Assembly (NCBI GenBank): GCA_050260935.1
Contig: JBLNCU010000023.1
Span: 1 to 6,218 of the forward strand
From: UBA8346 sp050260935
Lineage (GTDB): Bacteria; Bacillota; UBA4882; UBA8346
Direction: 5' to 3'
Length of the DNA stretch: 6,218 nt
Positions within the stretch are counted from its first letter, which is position 1; the number at the start of each line of letters is the position of its first letter. A program made the translations under genes and the position numbers. The notes beneath the pieces were generated by a model. It was not told the DNA's origin, did not search any database, and worked only from the letters and a program-made list of their open reading frames with translations. Positions 1 to 4,519 of this stretch are shown here, in pieces.

Positions 1-139
1 GGTGGAAAGCACCAATATAGCTGTAGATCACCGTTATATTGTGGAAGAGGATTATTCTTACCGGGCCGAACATGGTTTTTTACCAAGACATCCGAAGATA
101 AAAGAGATTGTCGGCCGGGAACTGGCGGAAGATAATTAG
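1..139 (+). CDS. 3' end of an unidentified gene (partial)
   Basis: An open frame runs from the window edge (first complete codon at base 2) to a TAG stop at 137-139, giving the last 45 residues of a protein. The tail is charged and rich in aromatic residues and His, and ends in KEIVGRELAEDN. It contains the stretch AEHGFLPRHPKIKEI, which looks like ordinary coding sequence. I do not recognise the family. In Bacillus subtilis the genes upstream of ymxH are mlpA, an M16 peptidase, and ylxY, but nothing in this tail lets me assign either. A terminator follows 22 bases after the stop, so this gene ends its own transcription unit. The reality of the frame is fairly sure; its function is unknown. 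Confidence 0.6.
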   Translation, partial: VESTNIAVDHRYIVEEDYSYRAEHGFLPRHPKIKEIVGRELAEDN

Positions 140-161
140 CTCGGGTCATATCTATACCAAT

Positions 162-195
162 CCTCAGATTGTCCCGATATCTGAGGGTGTTTTTT
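162..195 (+). terminator. Rho-independent terminator after the first gene
   Basis: A perfect 8-bp stem pairs CCTCAGAT (162-169) with ATCTGAGG (179-186) around a 9-base loop. It is followed by GTG and a run of six T (190-195). It separates the partial upstream gene from the zinc-ribbon gene. Confidence 0.85.
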
Positions 196-223
196 GAATA
201 CCCTTTTAAAACCGGTGGATAAT
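194..223 (+). promoter_or_regulatory. Candidate sigma-A promoter for the zinc-ribbon gene
   Basis: TTGAAT (194-199; four of six match TTGACA) and GATAAT (218-223; five of six match TATAAT) are 18 bases apart. They lie just behind the upstream terminator and about 28 bases before the start codon. The -35 box overlaps the end of the terminator T-run. The surrounding AT-rich stretch offers other -10 choices, so the exact boxes are uncertain. Confidence 0.4.
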
Positions 224-251
224 AATATTATATTGAAGGAGAGGGAAATAA

Positions 252-656
252 ATGGTTGGCATAATAGAAAAGGTCAAGCAAGGTATTGATAAGGGCTTTA
301 CGGTAATGACCGTCAAATCAAAAGAAATGCTGGAGGTGGCCAGGAAAAAGAATCAGCTTAATGTTTTAAAAAATCAAAAAAGGTATGCCCTTTTTGAACT
401 GGGTGATTTAGTATTTCAGATGTATCTTCAAAACGGGTTTAATGAAGAGAAATTACGCGCCAAATGCGAGGTTGTCGCCTTACTGGGCAGTCAGGTGCAG
501 AAGAAAGAGAATGAACTGCGGGAACTCCATCTAAGAGCGGAAGAAGCTTTGGGCAAGACTTTTTGCAATTCGTGCGAATCAGTATTACCGCCGGATGCGG
601 TTTATTGCAGCCGGTGCGGAGAGAGAATCGAAGTTGACAAGCAGGTTTTACATTAA
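252..656 (+). CDS. Coiled-coil protein with C-terminal zinc ribbon
   Basis: This is a 134-residue soluble protein of unknown role. Residues 1-100 are almost entirely helix-forming and rich in Lys and Glu (for example around residues 25-50 and 82-100), consistent with a long helical or coiled-coil region. Residues 105-122 hold a C-x2-C-x10-C-x2-C set (C105, C108, C119, C122), typical of the small zinc-ribbon domains found at the ends of many bacterial proteins of unknown function. There is no signal peptide or membrane segment. The ATG at 252 is preceded by AAGGAGAGGG (236-245), a strong ribosome binding site at normal spacing. The gene sits alone between a terminator and a convergent small gene. 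The zinc-binding call follows from the cysteines; no function is offered. Confidence 0.85.
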   Translation: MVGIIEKVKQGIDKGFTVMTVKSKEMLEVARKKNQLNVLKNQKRYALFELGDLVFQMYLQNGFNEEKLRAKCEVVALLGSQVQKKENELRELHLRAEEALGKTFCNSCESVLPPDAVYCSRCGERIEVDKQVLH

Positions 657-698
657 AAACTTGCAGTTGTGCCCGTGAGAGCCCGGGAGAGTCTCCGA

Positions 699-854
699 TT
701 ATTTTTCAATGACCGGTCTGGCTACTTTTATTCGCTGGCCGTTGGTGTATTCTAAATAGAAGTAGTCGTAATTACCATACCTGAACTTTAATTCCACTTC
801 TTTGGTTAAGCGCGGGCCTTCGGGGTCCCTGTTATAAAAGCTTACACCCTTCAA
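699..854 (-). CDS. Small hypothetical protein, 51 codons, TTG start
   Basis: On the minus strand a TTG at 854-852 opens a frame that ends with TAA at 701-699. An in-frame TAA lies five codons upstream of the TTG, so this is the only near-full-length start. AGAGGTG lies 7 bases before the TTG, a good ribosome binding site. The product begins LKGVSFYNRDPEGPRL (initiator read as Met) and continues with alternating aromatic and charged residues (FRYGNYDYFYLEY), then NGQRIKVARPVIEK. This pattern suggests a small beta-rich soluble protein with no membrane segment or cysteines. I do not recognise a family. The composition and the ribosome binding site argue that it is real, but 51 codons could occur by chance. 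It converges on the zinc-ribbon gene, with 42 bases between the two stops. Confidence 0.55.
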   Translation of the reverse strand: MKGVSFYNRDPEGPRLTKEVELKFRYGNYDYFYLEYTNGQRIKVARPVIEK

Positions 855-934
855 ACGGAAACACCTCTTTTACCTTATCTAAAAAAAGTCCCCTAATCAT
901 AATTGCTTATTAAAAATAGTATTTGACTAAATTA

Positions 935-950
935 CCGGTATTTATACCGG
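935..950. repeat. Perfect inverted repeat, possible operator
   Basis: CCGGTAT (935-941) and ATACCGG (944-950) form a perfect dyad with a 2-base centre. A 2-base loop is poor for an RNA hairpin, so a protein-binding DNA site is the more natural reading. TTGACT (923-928) lies just upstream, but no good -10 box follows at 16-18 bases. The site lies between the divergent small gene and ymxH and could serve either one. The binding protein is unknown. Confidence 0.4.
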
Positions 951-954
951 GAAG

Positions 955-982
955 TTCTAAAAAATTTAAAGGATTTTTAGAA
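955..982. repeat. AT-rich 9-bp hairpin
   Basis: TTCTAAAAA (955-963) pairs perfectly with TTTTTAGAA (974-982) across a 10-base loop. The right arm contains five T but no T-run follows the stem, so it is not a standard terminator on the plus strand. It may be structural or chance in AT-rich DNA. Confidence 0.3.
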
Positions 983-1031
983 GGCTTACACAGTAAATAT
1001 CGAAACTTTCGGCGCTATTCTTAATACTGTA

Positions 1032-1060
1032 TTGAAAATTTTTAGCCGCCAAGGTAAATT
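1032..1060 (+). promoter_or_regulatory. Candidate sigma-A promoter for ymxH
   Basis: TTGAAA (1032-1037; five of six match consensus) and TAAATT (1055-1060; four of six) are separated by 17 bases, giving a leader of about 100 bases before ymxH. The -35 box coincides with the TTG that would open the longer version of the ymxH frame, which is a further reason not to use that start. The evidence is motif matching only. Confidence 0.35.
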
Positions 1061-1169
1061 GTTTATCAGGAACAGCTTAAAAAAGCGTCTAATTGAAAGT
1101 TGCTCATCTTCCCGACTAAATCAAGCTTTAGCCACATATCTTTTAACAAAAGAGGATGGAGGGGTAGAG

Positions 1170-1412
1170 TTGCGGGCCAGTGAATTGATAGGGAAAGAGG
1201 TAATTGATGTCAATACCGGGGCTCGCCTCGGGGCGATCCAAAAGAATGAATTGTTGGTGAATACCAGCACCGGTATGGTTGAAGCGTTGATCTTGATTAA
1301 GCACGGCTGGGCCGGGCGCGAAATCACCATTAAAACCATTCCCTGGCGGCTTATCCGGAAGATCAGCGAGGAATTGGTGATCTTCGCCGGGGAGGAAGAA
1401 GGGGAGTCATAA
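1170..1412 (+). CDS. ymxH: YlmC/YmxH-family PRC-barrel protein
   Basis: This is a small PRC-barrel protein of the YlmC/YmxH sporulation-associated family. The TTG at 1170 gives 80 residues beginning (M)RASELIGKEVIDVNTGARLG, which matches the usual family N-terminus (xRxSEL-x-GKE-x-xDV-x-x-G-x-x-LG). It ends with the characteristic PWRLIRKISEELVIF segment followed by an acidic tail. GGAGGGG (1158-1164) lies 5 bases before this TTG. The frame stays open upstream to a TTG at 1032, but those 46 extra residues have no family counterpart and no good ribosome binding site. In Bacillus subtilis ymxH stands immediately upstream of spoVFA; here it is likewise upstream of the dap/dpa cluster but separated by a terminator. 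The biochemical role of the family is not established. Confidence 0.88.
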   Translation: MRASELIGKEVIDVNTGARLGAIQKNELLVNTSTGMVEALILIKHGWAGREITIKTIPWRLIRKISEELVIFAGEEEGES

Positions 1413-1480
1413 CAGCTTAGGCGCGGAATCCAGGCCAAAAAGACGCTTGACAGTTAAGCGATTTTATAGTAATAATAAAG

Positions 1481-1507
1481 TAGAAGCGTAAGAACTTCTA
1501 TTTTTTT
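1481..1507 (+). terminator. Rho-independent terminator after ymxH
   Basis: TAGAAG (1481-1486) pairs with CTTCTA (1495-1500) around an 8-base loop, followed directly by seven T (1501-1507). The stem is short but the T-run is strong. It isolates ymxH from the lysine-controlled unit downstream. Confidence 0.65.
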
Positions 1508-1590
1508 ATCCTTTTTTGCAGTGAGCAATTTCGGCTTCAGCTTTTTCCGGCATTGAAACCAAAAATACCAATGGATATATCCGGGCAGAC

Positions 1591-1616
1591 TTGAGATTTT
1601 AAATCTCAATTATAAT
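1591..1616 (+). promoter_or_regulatory. Promoter of the lysine-riboswitch transcript with overlapping palindrome
   Basis: A perfect -10 box TATAAT lies at 1611-1616, placing the transcript start near 1623, about a dozen bases before the riboswitch helix P1. Directly upstream is a palindrome with 9-base arms around one T: TTGAGATTT (1591-1599) and AAATCTCAA (1601-1609). It fills the spacer and the -35 area. TTGAGA at 1591 is only 14 bases from the -10 box, so the -35 element is poor or unconventional. The symmetry suggests a repressor or activator site, but the protein is unknown. Confidence 0.5.
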
Positions 1617-1635
1617 AAGATACATGGTAAATGCC

Positions 1636-1806
1636 CAGGTAGAGTAGAGGCGCGGAACAGATGAGTAACCTCGTGGAGGCTGACGAACCCGGGAAACGAG
1701 GCCAAAGGTTGTTTCGCCGAAGTCGGAAAGCGTCAAATTTCCGGCTGGTACTGATGATGAATAATCCCAGTACTGTCATCCGGGAGGATGAAGAGCTAAC
1801 TTACCG
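1636..1806 (+). ncRNA. Lysine riboswitch (L box) aptamer
   Basis: This cis-acting RNA senses lysine. Core sequences in order are AGAGGCGC (1646-1653), GAGTAA (1663-1668), CGCCGAAG (1715-1722), CTGTCATCC (1773-1781) and GAGCTA (1793-1798). The five-helix fold can be traced. P1 pairs about 1638-1647 with 1796-1805, with bulges. P2 pairs CCTCGT (1669-1674) with ACGAGG (1696-1701). P3 pairs 1722-1729 with 1738-1745 (8 bp). P4 pairs GTACTG (1748-1753) with CAGTAC (1768-1773). P5 pairs TCATCC (1776-1781) with GGATGA (1786-1791), closed by a GGGA tetraloop. The family's kissing contact is present: TGACG (1681-1685) in the P2 arm complements CGTCA (1731-1735) in the P3 loop. It lies ahead of dapB, in the lysine/diaminopimelate pathway. 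Known members switch expression off when lysine is bound. Confidence 0.95.
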
Positions 1807-1864
1807 GCGGATGAATTCAGCGTTTTAATGGATTCTCTAGGTTGGTGGCCCCCAACTTTTTTTT
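1795..1864 (+). promoter_or_regulatory. Riboswitch expression platform: antiterminator and terminator
   Basis: The terminator pairs AGGTTGG (1839-1845) with CCAACTT (1852-1858, one G-U pair) around TGGCCC, and is followed by eight T (1857-1864). The 3' strand of aptamer helix P1 (1795-1803) can instead pair with 1838-1846, giving nine continuous pairs including three G-U. That alternative would open the terminator. With lysine bound, P1 sequesters 1796-1805 and the terminator forms; without lysine the antiterminator can form and dapB is read. The pairing is visible in the sequence; the direction of control is inferred from the family. Confidence 0.85.
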
Positions 1865-1914
1865 ATATCCAATAGAAGCTGGGTAACGGACCTGGTGTAA
1901 GGAGTGTTTAAACG

Positions 1915-2718
1915 ATGAGTAAAATAAAGGTATTGGTTTCCGGCGCCTCCGGCCGGATGGGCCGGGAAGTAGTGAAGACGGTTTTGAAAGATGACGAACT
2001 GGAACTCACTGCCGCAGTTGATAAAGTTAACATCGGGAAAGATCTCGGGCCGTTGATCGGGCAGGAACCTCTGGGGACTATAATTCAGAGTGACCTGACG
2101 GCGGCTTTCACTGCCGGAAAACCGGATGTCATGGTGGATTTTACAACCCCGGCTTCAGTAATGACTAATATTAGGTCGGCTCTTAACGCCGGTGTTCATG
2201 TTGTAGTGGGAACTACCGGAATTAATCCGGACAATCTCCAGGAAATCGCCGATCTTTGCGCCAAGAATAAGGCAAATGCTTTGGTTGCTCCCAATTTTGC
2301 GATTGGCGCCATTTTGATGATGCGTTTTGCCGCAACGGCGGCAAAATATTTTCCTCAAGTTGAGATAATTGAGTTGCATCACGATCAAAAATTAGATGCC
2401 CCCTCCGGAACCTCGATAAAAACTGCGGAAATGATCCTGGCTGGACGGGAGGCGCAGCTCAATCACCAGCCGATTGGGGAAGAAAAGATTAAGGGCGCCC
2501 GGGGGGGAGACATGGGCGGAATACATCTTCACAGTATCCGTTTACCGGGATTAATAGCCCATCAAGAGGTAATTTTCGGCGGTGAAGGACAGACTCTCAC
2601 CATACGCCATGATTCATTAAGCAGGGAGTCGTTTATGCCCGGGGTTGTTCTGGCCATTAAAACGGTTCCCGGTAAACCGGGCTTGACTTACGGGTTAGAC
2701 AATTATCTATTCCAATAG
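1915..2718 (+). CDS. dapB: 4-hydroxy-tetrahydrodipicolinate reductase
   Basis: This cytosolic enzyme reduces HTPA with NAD(P)H to tetrahydrodipicolinate, the committed step towards diaminopimelate and lysine. The 267 residues match the family length. The N-terminal nucleotide-binding loop GASGRMGRE is at residues 10-18. VDFTTP (74-79), VVGTTG (97-102) and APNFAIG (125-131) are the usual cofactor and active-site strands. The catalytic signature ELHHDQKLDAPSGTS (153-167) carries the expected H155, H156 and K159. IRHDSLSRESF (230-240) closes the C-terminal part. The ATG at 1915 is preceded by AAGGAG at slightly long spacing, and no other start gives the intact glycine loop. Expression is under the lysine riboswitch. 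The next gene, dpaA, encodes part of the enzyme that uses the same substrate for spore dipicolinate. Confidence 0.97.
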   Translation: MSKIKVLVSGASGRMGREVVKTVLKDDELELTAAVDKVNIGKDLGPLIGQEPLGTIIQSDLTAAFTAGKPDVMVDFTTPASVMTNIRSALNAGVHVVVGTTGINPDNLQEIADLCAKNKANALVAPNFAIGAILMMRFAATAAKYFPQVEIIELHHDQKLDAPSGTSIKTAEMILAGREAQLNHQPIGEEKIKGARGGDMGGIHLHSIRLPGLIAHQEVIFGGEGQTLTIRHDSLSRESFMPGVVLAIKTVPGKPGLTYGLDNYLFQ

Positions 2719-2804
2719 GCTCCTGGCTTGGAAATTAGTTTGGCATCCGGGAATAAACCATCTTTAATATCTTTCAATTTCAGTTGGCAACCACCTTTTA
2801 GTTT

Positions 2805-2819
2805 TTAGGAACCTCCTAA
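2805..2819. repeat. Inverted repeat over the dpaA promoter -35 element
   Basis: TTAGGA (2805-2810) and TCCTAA (2814-2819) form a perfect 6-3-6 dyad whose centre is the ACC proposed as the -35 element. On the minus strand, GATTAGGAGGTT resembles the consensus for GerE, a mother-cell regulator, in all but one of its specified positions. GerE is mainly known from bacilli, so this link is speculative. It could be a regulator site or a chance repeat. Confidence 0.35.
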
Positions 2820-2838
2820 TCCAACGGGGAATATACTA
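2811..2838 (+). promoter_or_regulatory. Sigma-K-like sporulation promoter for dpaAB
   Basis: ACC (2811-2813), a 16-base spacer and AATATACTA (2830-2838) match the mother-cell sigma-K pattern (AC at -35, about 16 bases, then CATAnnnTA) except for the first base of the -10 element. It lies 39 bases before the dpaA start. In Bacillus subtilis the spoVF operon is transcribed by sigma-K RNA polymerase, so both position and function fit. This rests on a motif match with no experimental support. Confidence 0.55.
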
Positions 2839-2877
2839 CATTAGCCTATTGTTTTCGTTGATGAAGGAGGAGCCACG

Positions 2878-3792
2878 GTGAAGCCATTTTCGGATTTTCA
2901 AGCAACAGTCGTCGGTGGGGATGCGCGTCAGATTGCTGTTGCTTCAGCGCTGATCCAACTCTTTAAGAAAGTGAAGATTTTCGGTCACCCGCAAGCGATG
3001 GTTCCTAATCCAATAGAATCTTGTACCGATATAGTTACGGCTCTTGCGGATGTCCGTGTAATTGTTCTTCCTATCGGTGGGATGGATGACGAGGGATTGG
3101 TAAGGAGTTACCAGGGGGAACATTCGATCGACTTTGGGAAATACTTGTCGTCTTTACCGGAAGAAACATTGATTGTCACCGGTTCATTTACCAACCGATG
3201 GCTGGCATTGGCTGAAAAACTCAAGTTCAAAGTGCTGCAATATGCCGATGATGATGAAATCGCCGTTTTAAATTCCATCCCTACCGCTGAAGGAGCGCTG
3301 CAGATCGCCATGGAAGAGCTGCCGATTACAATTCACGGCAGCAAGGTAGTGATCATCGGTTTTGGGCGGGTTGGCGTTACTCTGGCTAGAGTATTCAAGG
3401 CCATGGGAGCCCAGGTAATTGTTTCAGCAAGAAGAAAATCAGCATTGGCGCGGGCTTTAGAGATGGGTTGCCAAGCCATTTTAATTGATTCCCTATCTGA
3501 AGCAGCAGGAAACGTGGACTTGATCATTAATACCGTGCCGGCTTTGATAATAGACAGCGGGCTGATTGCGGAAATACAACCGGAAACTTTAATCATTGAC
3601 TTGGCTTCCGCGCCCGGAGGCACCGATTTTGAAGCCGCCAAGAAGCGCAATATCAAAGCAATACTGACCCCCGGCCTACCGGGTCTGGTCGCTCCCAAAA
3701 GCGCGGGGGAAATCCTCGCGGCTACCATCCCAAAATTGATTACTGATTTTTTACAAAAGGGGGTGGAGCTTTATGAGATTTTCAGGGATTAA
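2878..3792 (+). CDS. dpaA: Dipicolinate synthase subunit A
   Basis: With DpaB, this protein converts HTPA (or its dehydrated form) to dipicolinic acid in the mother cell; the product then accumulates in the forespore core with calcium. Its 304 residues are close to the roughly 297 of Bacillus subtilis SpoVFA. Residues 1-130 form the family-specific N-terminal domain. NSIPTAEGAL (132-141) leads into a Rossmann domain with the nucleotide loop GFGRVG (161-166) and SARRK (183-187) after the second strand. LASAPGGTDF (242-251) and the PGLPGLVAPKSAGE segment (265-278) are conserved in SpoVFA proteins. The start is GTG at 2878, behind AAGGAGGAG (2864-2872). It overlaps dpaB by 20 bases, which indicates a coupled pair. 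A sigma-K-like promoter stands just upstream. Confidence 0.96.
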   Translation: MKPFSDFQATVVGGDARQIAVASALIQLFKKVKIFGHPQAMVPNPIESCTDIVTALADVRVIVLPIGGMDDEGLVRSYQGEHSIDFGKYLSSLPEETLIVTGSFTNRWLALAEKLKFKVLQYADDDEIAVLNSIPTAEGALQIAMEELPITIHGSKVVIIGFGRVGVTLARVFKAMGAQVIVSARRKSALARALEMGCQAILIDSLSEAAGNVDLIINTVPALIIDSGLIAEIQPETLIIDLASAPGGTDFEAAKKRNIKAILTPGLPGLVAPKSAGEILAATIPKLITDFLQKGVELYEIFRD

Positions 3793-4360
3793 ACTTGGAT
3801 TTGCTTTAACGGGATCTCATTGCACAATTGATGAAGTTTTACCGCAAATGGAATTATTACAGAAAGAAGGGGCCCAGATTACCCCTATTTTTTCCCCGGC
3901 CGTACTGACAACAGATTCCCGGTTTGGGAAGGCTGAGGATTTATATAAAAAAGTTACGGCCATCACCGGGAAAGAACCTTTTTCAACCATGGTCGAGGTT
4001 GAACCTATCGGACCCCGGAAGTTGCTCGATGTTATGCTGGTAGCGCCTTGTACCGGAAATACCCTGGCGAAACTGGCTTTAAGTATAACCGATACCTGTG
4101 TGCTCCTAGCTTGTAAAGCGCAGCTCCGGAATAACCGGCCGGTGGTTATTGCGATTTCAACCAATGATGGATTAAGCGCCAACGCCCGGAATCTGGGGAT
4201 TCTTTTAAATAAGAAAAACATCTATTTTGTTCCTTTTGGCCAGGACGCGCCCGAAACCAAAGAAACATCCCTAGTGGCCAAAATGAATCTTATTCCGGAA
4301 ACACTTCTGGCCGCCTTGGATCACCGGCAGTTGCAACCGGTTATGATGAGTTTTCAATAG
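3773..4360 (+). CDS. dpaB: Dipicolinate synthase subunit B, flavoprotein family
   Basis: This is the second subunit of dipicolinate synthase, a 195-residue protein of the flavoprotein fold (the family that includes pantothenate-pathway decarboxylases), close to the usual SpoVFB length. Visible signatures are LTGSHCT near the N-terminus (12-18), the phosphate-binding-like APCTGNTLAKLALSITDT (91-108), ISTNDGLSANARN (128-140) and PFGQDAP (154-160). The ATG at 3773 lies inside the end of dpaA in another frame. It is preceded by GGGGGTGGAG (3759-3768), so translation is probably coupled to dpaA. It is the last gene of the dipicolinate unit: a strong terminator follows about 70 bases after the stop. 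In Bacillus subtilis asd would come next; here it does not. Confidence 0.96.
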   Translation: MRFSGIKLGFALTGSHCTIDEVLPQMELLQKEGAQITPIFSPAVLTTDSRFGKAEDLYKKVTAITGKEPFSTMVEVEPIGPRKLLDVMLVAPCTGNTLAKLALSITDTCVLLACKAQLRNNRPVVIAISTNDGLSANARNLGILLNKKNIYFVPFGQDAPETKETSLVAKMNLIPETLLAALDHRQLQPVMMSFQ

Positions 4361-4409
4361 AATTCTCCGTTGTATGGTTAAAAACCCTCGCTCTAGTCGC
4401 AGATTAAAA

Positions 4410-4487
4410 CTGGCAGATATTAGTGAAACCCCCGGCAACCACGGTTTTGATGGAATAAACAACTGTGGTCTGCTGGCTAAATTTTTT
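4410..4487 (+). terminator. Terminator or attenuator with S-box-like core, before dapG
   Basis: CCGGCA (4432-4437) pairs with TGCTGG (4471-4476), and ACCACGGTT (4438-4446) pairs with AACTGTGGT (4461-4469). Together they make a 15-bp stem with one bulged C (4470) and two G-U pairs, followed by CTAAA and six T (4482-4487). This is a good Rho-independent terminator for dpaAB read-through. In addition CTGGCAGA (4410-4417) can pair with TCTGCTGG (4469-4476), eight pairs with two G-U, which competes for the lower half of the terminator stem. ACTGGC (4409-4414) and TGAAACC (4424-4430) then CCGGCAACC (4432-4440) occur in the order seen in SAM-I (S-box) riboswitches. The 5' part of that family, including the kink-turn, is not recognisable. 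The terminator is well supported; a regulatory switch is only possible. Confidence 0.75.
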
Positions 4488-4519
4488 ATATATAATAAAT
4501 TGAAAGAGGGATTTTTATA

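Larger units (their letters stand above)
855..1169. other. 315-bp intergenic region upstream of ymxH
   Basis: No convincing gene is seen here. The stretch is AT-rich and holds a 16-bp dyad (935-950), an AT-rich hairpin (955-982), a long-range repeat ACAGTA/TACTGT (990-995 and 1025-1030), and a candidate promoter (1032-1060). The frame open from TTG 1032 into ymxH is treated here as untranslated leader, because the conserved protein begins at 1170. Confidence 0.5.

Noticed and set aside
657..698. Possible bidirectional terminator between the two convergent genes
   Set aside because: Only short stems (for example GGAG/CTCC) can be drawn in this GC-rich patch, with no good T-run on either side.
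1121..1438. Open frame of 105 codons on the minus strand across ymxH
   Set aside because: It is a mirror of the ymxH coding strand with no ribosome binding site or recognisable family, while ymxH itself matches a known family.
1573..1582. GGATATATCC palindrome upstream of the lysine riboswitch promoter
   Set aside because: Ten bases of self-complementary sequence are common by chance, and nothing links it to the promoter.
2710..2733. TTCCAA/TTGGAA inverted repeat at the end of dapB as a terminator
   Set aside because: The stem is only 6 bp with a 12-base loop, overlaps the stop codon and has no T-run after it.
3333..3728. Open frame of 131 codons on the minus strand inside dpaA
   Set aside because: It is a shadow of dpaA; the plus-strand product is a clear SpoVFA protein.
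3817..4221. Open frame of 134 codons on the minus strand inside dpaB
   Set aside because: It is a shadow of dpaB, with no independent start signals or motifs.
4491..4496. Perfect TATAAT just before dapG as its promoter -10 box
   Set aside because: No acceptable -35 box lies 16-18 bases upstream, the region there is the terminator stem, and a start near 4503 would fall on the ribosome binding site. It remains possible but is not supportable.
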